Below are positions 17,071-24,872 of a DNA stretch of 64,000 nucleotides, in pieces; within the stretch, counting starts at the first letter, position 1, and each line of letters starts with the position of its first letter. The stretch comes from Butyrivibrio sp. NC2007 (GTDB taxonomy: Bacteria; Bacillota; Clostridia; Lachnospirales; Lachnospiraceae), in contig NZ_ATWY01000004.1 in NCBI RefSeq assembly GCF_000421405.1, forward strand, positions 62,001-126,000, in the 5' to 3' direction. The translations under genes and the position numbers were made by a program. Under the pieces are notes generated by a model. That model searched no databases and was not told where the DNA came from. It saw only the letters and a program-made list of their open reading frames with translations.

Positions 17071-18600
17071 CATCCTGCAGGAGAACTTACTGTTAACGAT
17101 CTCCCCAACAGGACTGTTTCTTCTGATGAAATCGATAAGCAGATCCGGCATCTCATCTGAGTAGCTCTTCACCGTAGGGCTGTTTCCTATGCACTCGTAT
17201 CCACCGGTACCGGTTGCCCTGTAGTTGCTGGTAACCAGCGTGTACTGCTCGTCATCAACAAGTTCGCTTCCGTCGAGCTTTCTCATGGTAACAACTCTGT
17301 CACCGACAGGTCTTGTCAGATCGAACTCGTACTCAAGTCCGCCATAGAAATCGTAATTGTAATGCTCAACCTTAGGCTGAAGGAACACCTTGGAAATGCT
17401 GACTTCTCCTGTTTCCTTATTATAATCGAAGTACTCCGCACATCTCTCCAGAGCCTCTTTTAATACCGCCCTGGTGACGCCCTTGACCTCAACAGTGTTT
17501 GCAAACTGGTAGATTCCAAGCACATCTCTGACTGTTATCTCCTTCTTAAGTCCGAGGGGATCGTTCGACAATGAAGTGCATGAGAAATCCGCACCAGTGT
17601 ATTCAAGCTCAACCTGGTTAAATATTGATGCCACCTTGCTACCGTGAAGGGCAGCATAGAGTTTGTCCTCAGGAAGGATCTCTTTTTCCAGGCACCCAAT
17701 GGGTATATCCAGCCATTTATCAAGCTTAAGGCTCAGATCATCCATAAAAGCATGCTCAGCCTTGATCCTGTTATAAGCCTCACCCGGCTCATTAACTGAA
17801 ACCAGCTCTGACGAGATATTCCATCCCTCATCGCCTCTTACAGCCTCTATTTCACAGTACTTCCTTGCCTTGTCCGGAGGCTGAACCCCGTAGGTTCCGT
17901 CTATAACAACACCCTCCACCGGCATGTGCTGATGTCCTGTAAGAAGAATGTCAAAATCCAGTTCCCTTGCAATCCTGCAGGCTTCATTCTCCCTCGTTTC
18001 CGAGAGCTTCTTTCCTGTTAAAAGATCTTCTTCAAACCCTCCATGGTAGATGCAGACTGTAATGTCACACTTTCCCTTAAGGTCCTCAAGCTCCTGCCTA
18101 AGGCTTTCCACAGGGTCTTTTACCTCGAGCTCAGATAGGTTCTCCTTCTGCTCCCAGACATTTACATATCCGGTTACTGCAGCTGTTATTCCAACTCTTG
18201 TGCCATCCTCAAGAACATGGATGACGTTTTTCTTAATGCCAAGTGCGCCTCTTTTATCCACAACGTTGGCGCAGATAAGTGTTGCCTTCATGGCTGATAC
18301 ATAATCAAGGATAGCATCATACCCGAAATTGAAATCGTGATTGCCCAGAGTGTAGTAATCAAGGCCCATTTCCTTAAAGCCCTCTGCCATCGGATGAAAA
18401 TCATACTCATCTCTGTGCTCGAGATAATAGGAAATAAGCGGAGTTCCCTGAAGTGAGTCGCCACCGTCGATGACAAGAGTGTTTCCGTCCTTGTCAATTT
18501 GGGCAGCAACACAAAAAAGCCCCGTATTCTCGGGGCGATTCTGTGCATAGTTTATCGGATATAAGCTTCCGTGAGTATCTGATGTAAATATGATACGCAT
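17068..18600 (-). CDS. Cytoplasmic 5'-nucleotidase/UshA-like metallophosphatase
   Basis: 510 residues. The N-terminal metallophosphoesterase domain shows FTSDTHGSL (Asp8, His10), DGGDSLQG, LGNHDFNFG and GHQHMP, the complete dinuclear metal site. The C-terminal domain (from about 300) is the 5_nucleotid_C substrate domain, ending near VTSNYRATGTGGYE. Secreted UshA relatives have a signal peptide; this one begins directly with the catalytic strand and should stay in the cytoplasm. It follows the phnE-like gene by 3 bp and so belongs to the transporter operon. Probable role: dephosphorylating imported or intracellular nucleotides or other phosphoesters. Confidence 0.85.
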   Translation of the reverse strand: MRIIFTSDTHGSLYPINYAQNRPENTGLFCVAAQIDKDGNTLVIDGGDSLQGTPLISYYLEHRDEYDFHPMAEGFKEMGLDYYTLGNHDFNFGYDAILDYVSAMKATLICANVVDKRGALGIKKNVIHVLEDGTRVGITAAVTGYVNVWEQKENLSELEVKDPVESLRQELEDLKGKCDITVCIYHGGFEEDLLTGKKLSETRENEACRIARELDFDILLTGHQHMPVEGVVIDGTYGVQPPDKARKYCEIEAVRGDEGWNISSELVSVNEPGEAYNRIKAEHAFMDDLSLKLDKWLDIPIGCLEKEILPEDKLYAALHGSKVASIFNQVELEYTGADFSCTSLSNDPLGLKKEITVRDVLGIYQFANTVEVKGVTRAVLKEALERCAEYFDYNKETGEVSISKVFLQPKVEHYNYDFYGGLEYEFDLTRPVGDRVVTMRKLDGSELVDDEQYTLVTSNYRATGTGGYECIGNSPTVKSYSDEMPDLLIDFIRRNSPVGEIVNSKFSCRM

Positions 18601-18603
18601 ATA

Positions 18604-19413
18604 TTATCCTCTTGTAAGTTTTACTCTGATCCTGGTTGAGATGAACTCGATGATAAGGATCAGAACGATAAGTCCTGCCAAAAGAGCTCCTGCCTCATTC
18701 CATCTGTAGGAGTTCATGGCGAAAATAAGTGGTGCACCAAATCCGCCGGCGCCAACCATACCAAGGATTGTAGCGTCACGAAGGTTGATGTCGAACCTGT
18801 AGATAGCTGTTGATGCGAAGTTAGGCATCAGCTGGGGAAGGATTCCGTAGCGGATCTTCTGCCAGGTGTTGCAGCCTGCTGCATCCAAAGACTCAATGAC
18901 ACGAGTATCAAGGTCCTCAATAGCCTCGATGTACATCTTGCTTATCATACCGATGGAGCATACGCCCATGGTTAAAAGACCTGCGAAAGCTCCGGGGCCT
19001 GTTACACGGATGAACATAAGTCCGTAAACGAAAGCCGGAATTGTACGCGCTGCCATGATGATAAGTCTTCCTGCAAATGCTATCGGAAGAGGAGTTAAGT
19101 TTGATGCTGAGATAAATGCAAGCGGGATTGAAATGATAGCTCCCACGATTGTACCAAGAAATGCGATACAAACAGTCTCAAGCATCAGGTAAGGAACTCC
19201 CTTTGTTGAAAAGTCGAATAAAAAGCTAAGGTCAGGATGGAAGATTCCGGACAAAACGTTAAGGGCGATCTGTCCTCCGTCCTGTGTGGATCCGCTGGTT
19301 TCAACAGCGCTGCCACTCCATACAAGGAGTCCCACTACTATTACGGCAGTTATCAAATTGTAAACCCAGTCCTTGGGTCTTTTATCATATGCCTGTTGTA
19401 TTCTCTGATTCAT
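18604..19413 (-). CDS. phnE: PhnE-type ABC permease (second copy)
   Basis: 269 residues with about five or six membrane helices. The cytoplasmic EAA-like loop, ESLDAAGCNTWQKIRYGILP, contacts the ATPase. The ..LRDATILGMVGAGGFG.. segment is characteristic of the PhnE/PtxC permease family. It lies 16 bp after its paralogue; the two probably form a heterodimeric channel. Substrate class: phosphonate, phosphite or phosphate ester; not resolvable from sequence. Confidence 0.88.
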   Translation of the reverse strand: MNQRIQQAYDKRPKDWVYNLITAVIVVGLLVWSGSAVETSGSTQDGGQIALNVLSGIFHPDLSFLFDFSTKGVPYLMLETVCIAFLGTIVGAIISIPLAFISASNLTPLPIAFAGRLIIMAARTIPAFVYGLMFIRVTGPGAFAGLLTMGVCSIGMISKMYIEAIEDLDTRVIESLDAAGCNTWQKIRYGILPQLMPNFASTAIYRFDINLRDATILGMVGAGGFGAPLIFAMNSYRWNEAGALLAGLIVLILIIEFISTRIRVKLTRG

Positions 19414-19429
19414 TTATCTACCTCCGCCT

Positions 19430-20257
19430 TCAGACGAGCTTCTTACGAAGCATACGGCTGACAGACTCAATGATGAAGACTGTTACAAAAAGTGCCAGAA
19501 GGATCATTCCAACGCTTGGATACTCTCTCCAGCTGATCTTCTCATTGAGGATAAGTCCGATACCGCCGGCACCTACATATCCCAGAACCGCTGCGTATCT
19601 TACATTACCTTCAAAGTTAAAGAGGCAGTTTGAAAGATAGAAAGGAAGAACCTGAGGAATGATAGCAGAGATGAAAGCCTCTGATCTTGTGGCTCCCATA
19701 GCCTGCATAGCCTCGAAGGCTCCCATGTCGACAGTCTCAATCTCCTCGTAGGTAAGCTTACCAATATAACCAAAGGAGAATACGGCGATGGCAACTGTAC
19801 CTGCCAGTGTTCCGAGTCCGAAAACAAGCGTAGCTACCAGAGCTATTACAATGGTAGGAAGTGTTCTTATAAGTGAGAACATTACTCTCATCACGGAAAC
19901 TACAATCTTACTGGGACATACGTTGGTACTTGCCAGCATTGCAAATGGTACGGACAAAAGAGCTCCTACCACCGATCCCAGAAGTGACATCTTTATTGTG
20001 TCAAAAAGAGGCTCCCAGATCTTGGGCATGTAGTCAGTCTTTGGTGGGAACATCTCTCCCAAAATAACGAAGAACTGGCCAATCCTTGAAACAAGGACCT
20101 CCATATCAAAACCGGTAATCTTAACCGAAAGAGCACACATAGCAAGGACGAGTATAACGTAGATAGGTGCTCTTGACGCCTTCTTATAGGCCTTTTTACC
20201 GTTAGGAAGGACGTACTCTTTTGGCTTAAAAATCTTGTCGTAAAAAGTAAGATTCAC
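19430..20257 (-). CDS. phnE: PhnE-type ABC permease (first copy)
   Basis: 275 residues with membrane helices from about residue 30. The coupling-loop motif is EAMQAMGATRSEAFISAIIP, and the family segment VRYAAVLGYVGAGGIG is near the C-terminus. The start codon appears to be GTG (20257) behind AGGGGTGATTTAG. It lies 5 bp after the ATPase gene. It pairs with the adjacent phnE-like gene; such twin permeases are common in phnDCEE operons. Confidence 0.88.
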   Translation of the reverse strand: MNLTFYDKIFKPKEYVLPNGKKAYKKASRAPIYVILVLAMCALSVKITGFDMEVLVSRIGQFFVILGEMFPPKTDYMPKIWEPLFDTIKMSLLGSVVGALLSVPFAMLASTNVCPSKIVVSVMRVMFSLIRTLPTIVIALVATLVFGLGTLAGTVAIAVFSFGYIGKLTYEEIETVDMGAFEAMQAMGATRSEAFISAIIPQVLPFYLSNCLFNFEGNVRYAAVLGYVGAGGIGLILNEKISWREYPSVGMILLALFVTVFIIESVSRMLRKKLV

Positions 20258-20262
20258 CTAAA

Positions 20263-21036
20263 TCACCCCTCTTCCTGTAAATTGCCTTCGCGGTCAACCT
20301 TTCCAACATAGATGGTATCAAGAACCTCATCCCACTGTGTTCCCTGGGCAGGTCCATCAAATACGATCTTACCTTCTCTGATACCGATAACTCTCTTGGC
20401 ATACTTAAGGGCAAGGTCAATGTGGTGGATATTGATGAGGATCGTGATGTTCATATCCTCATTGATTCTCTTAAAATCTCCCATAACCTGATTGGCTGTA
20501 ACAGGGTCAAGGGCTGCAACAGGCTCATCTGCAAGGATGATCTGTGGGTTCTGAGCAAGGGTTCTTGCAAGGGCAACTCTCTGCTGCTGTCCACCTGAGA
20601 GCTGGTCAGCACGAACAAAGGCCTTGTCAAGAATGCCAACCTTATCAAGGCACTCAAGGGCTTTTACTTTCTCTTCCTTGGTATAGATTCCAAATACTGA
20701 TCTGTACCATGGCATATCAGGAACAAATGCTGTGAGCACGTTCTTTATAACAGTAGTACGTGTGATCAAGTTGAATGACTGGAATATCATTCCTATCTTT
20801 CTTCTGAATCTCCTGAGAGTCTTGCCGGAAAGACTCATGACATCAACACCATCCACGGTGAGTTTACCACTGGTTACATCGTGCATCCTGTTGATGGTAC
20901 GAATAAGTGTAGACTTACCGGCTCCGGACAAACCGATGATAGCAACAAATTCTCCCTGATCGATCTCGAGGTTGATATCCTTTAGTCCCTCGAAACCATT
21001 GGGGTATACTTTTCCTACGTTTTCAAACTTGATCAT
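20263..21036 (-). CDS. phnC: Phosphonate-type ABC transporter ATPase
   Basis: 257 residues. Walker A GLSGAGKST is at 35-43, the signature LSGGQQQRVALAR follows, and Walker B ends in ADEPVAALD. Overall it resembles PhnC, the ATPase of phosphonate/phosphite importers. It is separated from the binding-protein gene by a terminator hairpin, so it is probably made in smaller amounts than the binding protein. RBS AGGAGAAAAGAAATG. Confidence 0.92.
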   Translation of the reverse strand: MIKFENVGKVYPNGFEGLKDINLEIDQGEFVAIIGLSGAGKSTLIRTINRMHDVTSGKLTVDGVDVMSLSGKTLRRFRRKIGMIFQSFNLITRTTVIKNVLTAFVPDMPWYRSVFGIYTKEEKVKALECLDKVGILDKAFVRADQLSGGQQQRVALARTLAQNPQIILADEPVAALDPVTANQVMGDFKRINEDMNITILINIHHIDLALKYAKRVIGIREGKIVFDGPAQGTQWDEVLDTIYVGKVDREGNLQEEG

Positions 21037-21072
21037 TTCTTTTCTCCTGATATAAACTCAAAACTCGAAAAA

Positions 21073-21100
21073 ATTGGGGAGGCGTGATGTCCTCCCCAAT
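21073..21100 (-). terminator. Intercistronic attenuator between phnD and phnC
   Basis: Stem ATTGGGGAGG (21073-21082) with CCTCCCCAAT (21091-21100) and an 8-nt loop. On the minus strand a run of six T follows. Partial termination here would give more binding protein than permease/ATPase, a usual stoichiometry for importers. Confidence 0.75.
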
Positions 21101-21132
21101 ATGAATAACAATGTATTTCTGCCAAGAGCCGA

Positions 21133-22242
21133 TTACTGCATTGACTTAATGAGCTCCTGAGCAGCTCTCTCTGACTCGTAGTCCTCAGCCTTAGCCTCTA
21201 CATAACCGTTGTGGTTGTAGATAGAGATAACTTCCTTACCTGCATCAGAGTTTCCGATATTGATAAATGCCTGTGTTACAGCAGCCTTGAAAGCATCATC
21301 CATAACCTTTGATGTCTTGCTTACGCTGATTGTATCGTTGTAGATACCGTCTGTTACACCGATTACGTTTGTCTCATCCCAGATAGAAGCAGTTCTGCCA
21401 AACTCTGTTGTCCACTTCTCCTCGTTGTCACGTCTTGCATCTGCATAGCAGCAAAGAACGTCGATCTGGCCTGAAGCAAGTCTTGCAAAAGCGTTACCAT
21501 AAGAATCAGCCTGTACAGCGTGTGTAAGGTCTGTGATGTGCTTCTCATAGTTCTCCTGAAGCCAGAGTGAAGGATAGATATATCCAGCAGAAGATGAAGA
21601 GTTCATAACACTCCAGTTAAGACCATCAAGGTCCTCCCATGTTACTTCCTCACCATTGTTTACCTTCTCAGCGATAGCCTGACCAGCCTCTGAAGGTCCT
21701 GCGATGATAAGTCCACGATAGAATGTAACCTGCTCATCTGTGGGCTCTGTAGGCTTGTTGTCGTTCCATGTCTTAGCATCAGGGCTCTCTATTGAAAGAC
21801 CATCTCTTGTAGCTGTAAGGATAACATCGCAGCCATCCTCATAAAGAACATAAGTACCACCGGGGATAAGACCTACATCGATAGTGCCTGCTGAAAGTCC
21901 CTCACCTACTGCCTCGTAGCTGGTTCCAACTGTAATGTCAACTTCGCCAACTTCATAGCCAAGTCCTGCAAGCTCTGTTGTAAGGAGCTCCTTAAGTGGC
22001 TCTGTAGCTGTAACGATCTCATCAGGGTCACGTGAAGGTACAAAACCGATTGTAAGCTTGTCAACCTTTACGTTCTCTGCTGCAGCGGGAGCAACCTCAG
22101 TAGCCTCAGTCTGCTCTGTTGTCTCTGCAGTTTCTGTTGCAGCAGGTGTCTCTGCTGTCTCTGTTGATGCAGAATTGCCGCATCCTGCAAGCATTGTTAC
22201 ACATGAAATGCCTGCGATCATCATTGCGAAAAATCTCTTCAT
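21133..22242 (-). CDS. phnD: Phosphonate/phosphite-type substrate-binding lipoprotein
   Basis: 369 residues. Lipobox MLAGC (Cys21) predicts a lipoprotein. A Thr/Glu/Ala-rich linker of about 30 residues leads to a PhnD-like periplasmic-binding domain (LTIGFVPSRDPDEIV at about 67-81, then FYRGLII and SSAGYIYPS). The SxSSAGY segment is where PhnD-family proteins hold the phosphonate group. No C-P lyase, phnX or ptxD gene is in the window, so a phosphate ester remains possible, in line with the phosphatase at the operon end. Confidence 0.88.
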   Translation of the reverse strand: MKRFFAMMIAGISCVTMLAGCGNSASTETAETPAATETAETTEQTEATEVAPAAAENVKVDKLTIGFVPSRDPDEIVTATEPLKELLTTELAGLGYEVGEVDITVGTSYEAVGEGLSAGTIDVGLIPGGTYVLYEDGCDVILTATRDGLSIESPDAKTWNDNKPTEPTDEQVTFYRGLIIAGPSEAGQAIAEKVNNGEEVTWEDLDGLNWSVMNSSSSAGYIYPSLWLQENYEKHITDLTHAVQADSYGNAFARLASGQIDVLCCYADARRDNEEKWTTEFGRTASIWDETNVIGVTDGIYNDTISVSKTSKVMDDAFKAAVTQAFINIGNSDAGKEVISIYNHNGYVEAKAEDYESERAAQELIKSMQ

Positions 22243-22282
22243 AATTCCTCCTGCCTATTTAAGGCGTTATCAAAATTTCGGC

Positions 22283-22314
22283 AAAAAAATACCCACGTGA
22301 ATTGCACATGGGTA
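22283..22314 (-). terminator. Leader terminator upstream of phnD
   Basis: In the minus-strand RNA, UACCCAUGUG (22305-22314) pairs with CACGUGGGUA (22290-22299) around a 5-nt loop, and a run of seven U follows. It lies between a good promoter (22339-22367) and the phnD start at 22242. It therefore either terminates read-through from the GH30 gene or acts as an attenuator of phnD. The leader contains GTGCAATT twice, once inside this hairpin. Confidence 0.65.
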
Positions 22315-22338
22315 CTCCTTGCTAATTGCACGACAGAA

Positions 22339-22367
22339 AGTTTAAGCTAAACTTTACCTTTTGTCAA
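22339..22367 (-). promoter_or_regulatory. Promoter of the phnDCEE-phosphatase operon
   Basis: Minus strand TTGACA (22362-22367), a 17-bp spacer and TAAACT (22339-22344). Transcription should start about 22332, giving a leader of about 90 nt that contains the terminator hairpin at 22283-22314. Confidence 0.65.
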
Positions 22368-22395
22368 TGAATTCTTATTAATATATAACCCGTAA

Positions 22396-23739
22396 TTATG
22401 CGTAATATGTCAAAGTCTGGATAGAATGCGCTTTGACAATGAGTTTTGCTGAAGATTCTCCCTCGGCAACATTTACTGCCGTGTCTACATCTGACTCGCT
22501 TAGGAGAATAACAACTCTCTCTCCGTCAGGGTTTACAAAACCTACACTCTTGATCCTGTCTGTGTAACAGGAAGTCCAGATAAGTCTGGCGCCTTCTTTT
22601 ATGTATCTTGAAAAATGGCCTATATAATAGTAGGAGAGCTTCTTTTCATAGTCATCCCCCGCCTCATTGGCCTTTATAGGCGCATCACAGTAGTTGCCCA
22701 CGTGATTTGGTCCGCCCTTAAAATCAACCATCAGGTTCCAGTCAAAGATGGCTGTAATGCCGTTTTTTAGATTGCCCAGCATCTGGTGGGCATACATCTC
22801 GGCATTGTGAATGTCACCTTCTCCGGCAAACCTTGAATACTCAACGCATCCTTCGGTAAAGAATATCTCTTTTTCAGGGAAGTGCTTCCTTATAAGACCA
22901 AGGTTCTCAAAATGATCTCCAGTGTACCAGTGAACAGCACATCCAAAGATGTACTTGTCGGCTCCGTCCTTCTCCATGATATCCTTAAATCTCTTGTAGC
23001 TTACTTCCTTATTGTGATCCCAAACAAGAACCTTTACTTCATCAAGAAGTCCTGCCTTCTCAAGCGCAGGTCCCAGGTAATTAAGTGCAAAGTCTGCCTC
23101 CTGCTCAGTTGTGTATCTGCAGGAATCCCAGGTCTGGGTAGCGTTTGGTTCGTTCTGTATTGATGTAAAAGAGATCTCGATGCCTCTCTTTTTGTATTCC
23201 TGAATAAACTTTACAAAGTAATCTGCCCACAGCGCTCTGTACTCAGGCTTAAGTTCTCCGCCGTGATTCATCTCGCCGTTGGTCTTCATAAACGCAGGTG
23301 GAGACCAGGGTGCCATCAAAAGAACTAAAGGCTTGCCCAGCTCTTTTTCAGCTGCCTTGATCATAGGAATGATCTCTTTTTCATCATGTGCTATGTCAAA
23401 GCTGTCAAGGCTCTCATCGCCCTCTTCGATGTAAGTATAATTGCCCAGGGCAAAGTCACAGCTGTTCATGTGAATGCGCCCCAAGTTGTATCTGAGGCCG
23501 TCAGCCCCGAAAATATCGGCAATGAGTCTTTTTTGAGCCTCATCGCTCAGGCCACTGTATGTATGAGCCGCAGCCTCGGTAAAGGCTCCTCCGAACCCGC
23601 GTATAGTGGTCTCCTTCTCATCAGGAAAAACCACCAGGGCTTTCATTTCACCTGCAGGACCTGCATCTTGAAGCGTACTGCAGCTCCAGTATTTACTGCC
23701 GGCAAAATGGGTCTCAATTGCTGTTATATTTTTCATCAT
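22396..23739 (-). CDS. Intracellular glycoside hydrolase family 30
   Basis: 447 residues, without signal peptide. IRGFGGAFTEAAA (47-59), GRIHMNSCDF and APWSPPAFMKTNG are GH30 landmarks. The acid/base is Glu197 in QNEP and the nucleophile Glu296 in FFTEGC; both are present. GH30 members include glucosylceramidases, beta-1,6-glucanases and beta-glucosidases. Its place behind a LacI regulator and a CUT1 transporter suggests it cleaves imported beta-linked oligosaccharides, perhaps beta-1,6/1,3-glucan fragments. It overlaps the LacI gene by 4 bp (ATGA). Confidence 0.9.
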   Translation of the reverse strand: MMKNITAIETHFAGSKYWSCSTLQDAGPAGEMKALVVFPDEKETTIRGFGGAFTEAAAHTYSGLSDEAQKRLIADIFGADGLRYNLGRIHMNSCDFALGNYTYIEEGDESLDSFDIAHDEKEIIPMIKAAEKELGKPLVLLMAPWSPPAFMKTNGEMNHGGELKPEYRALWADYFVKFIQEYKKRGIEISFTSIQNEPNATQTWDSCRYTTEQEADFALNYLGPALEKAGLLDEVKVLVWDHNKEVSYKRFKDIMEKDGADKYIFGCAVHWYTGDHFENLGLIRKHFPEKEIFFTEGCVEYSRFAGEGDIHNAEMYAHQMLGNLKNGITAIFDWNLMVDFKGGPNHVGNYCDAPIKANEAGDDYEKKLSYYYIGHFSRYIKEGARLIWTSCYTDRIKSVGFVNPDGERVVILLSESDVDTAVNVAEGESSAKLIVKAHSIQTLTYYA

Positions 23740-24752
23740 AAATCCTTTGCTATCGTCGAATCGCGCGGGATTATCCTTCCGTTTAAGGTTATCAGTCTTC
23801 CGGCTTCTCCGCTGATCATGCGAACAAGCTGTTCCACTGCTATAATGCCCTGTTTTTCAAAGAATGTTCTGATGGTTGTGACTGATGGGCTTACCACTCT
23901 GGTCAGCTCGATATCGTCACATCCCATAACGCTTACCTGCTCCGGTACCTTTACTCCACTGTCCCTGAGTGCTTCAAGTACACCGATAGCACTTAGGTCG
24001 TTGGCTGCAAAGATTGCATCCGGCAGCTCTTTTCCCGAATCAACAAATTGCGTAACCGAGTTGTAGGCTGCAAGCCTCTCAAACTTACCCGGAAGAATGT
24101 AGTCATCATCTACAACAATTCCGGCGCGCTTTAAAGCTCCAAAAAATCCGTCCCTACGCTCCTGGTTATCGTAATTGTCCTCTTCTCCTTCTATATACAT
24201 AAATCTCTTGTGGCCAAGCTCAAGCAAAAACTTCGCAGCCTGTTCGCCGCCGTTTCTTGAGTCAAACACAACGCTTGAAGACTTATCTCCCACAAGGATC
24301 CTGTCAATGTACACCGTAGGTATCTGCTGGTTCTTAAGTATCTTTTCCTGATCGGGTCCTATGGCTGAATTGAGGATTATCGCGCCATCAACCCTGTGTC
24401 CCATAATGTTTGCCATGATATGAAGCGGGTCAGAGCTGAGGAATATCTCAAGTTCATAGCCGCTCTCCACACAGGCTCTGTATATGGAATCAGAAAGCTC
24501 TCCGTAGTATGGTCCTCTGATAGCTCCAAGGAACAGTCCTAATACACCGGTTGCCTGGGCCTTTAAGTTTCTGCCGTTAAGGTTTGGGGTATAGTTAAGT
24601 CTCCTTGCCACTTCAAGGACTCTTTCCTTGGTGTCGGGATGCAGAACATTCACATTATTAAGGGCATTTGAAACAGTGGAGATTGATACTCCCGCTTCTC
24701 TTGCCACGTCTTTTATCGTTATCTTTTTGTTATCGTTTTCCCTTTTAGCCAA
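23736..24752 (-). CDS. LacI-family repressor of the GH30/transporter locus
   Basis: 338 residues. The HTH ITIKDVAREAGVSISTVSNAL (about 11-31) and hinge are followed by a periplasmic-binding-like sensor domain (GVLGLFLGAIRGPYYG.. to CDDIELTRVVSPSVTTI). The start is TTG at 24752, with AAAAGGGG about 9 bp upstream; an in-frame ATG is absent. It probably binds the AAAACGTTTT palindromes found four times within 4.4 kb, one of them directly upstream of its own gene. It is co-transcribed with the GH30 gene. Confidence 0.9.
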   Translation of the reverse strand: MAKRENDNKKITIKDVAREAGVSISTVSNALNNVNVLHPDTKERVLEVARRLNYTPNLNGRNLKAQATGVLGLFLGAIRGPYYGELSDSIYRACVESGYELEIFLSSDPLHIMANIMGHRVDGAIILNSAIGPDQEKILKNQQIPTVYIDRILVGDKSSSVVFDSRNGGEQAAKFLLELGHKRFMYIEGEEDNYDNQERRDGFFGALKRAGIVVDDDYILPGKFERLAAYNSVTQFVDSGKELPDAIFAANDLSAIGVLEALRDSGVKVPEQVSVMGCDDIELTRVVSPSVTTIRTFFEKQGIIAVEQLVRMISGEAGRLITLNGRIIPRDSTIAKDL

Positions 24753-24797
24753 GGCCTGTTCCCCTTTTCCTCATGCACTACGCTATTTTCTATATTC

Positions 24798-24830
24798 AGC
24801 AGAGGGCAAAAACGTTTTTCGCCCTCTGCT
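24798..24830. promoter_or_regulatory. Hairpin with LacI-type operator core, upstream of lacI
   Basis: AGCAGAGGGC (24798-24807) and GCCCTCTGCT (24821-24830) enclose AAAAACGTTTTT (24808-24819). The site can thus be a DNA operator and, in RNA, a strong stem between the binding-protein gene and the lacI-GH30 pair. No T run follows on the minus strand, so it may act as a 3' stabiliser for the binding-protein mRNA rather than a terminator. Confidence 0.65.
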
Positions 24831-24872
24831 ATTATAACATATCAGACTCAGGTCAAGAGGTCATCGCCCTGA

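Noticed and set aside
24798-24830. Classical terminator before lacI
   Set aside because: The stem is strong but no T run follows on the minus strand; the AAAAACGTTTTT core favours an operator or stability role.
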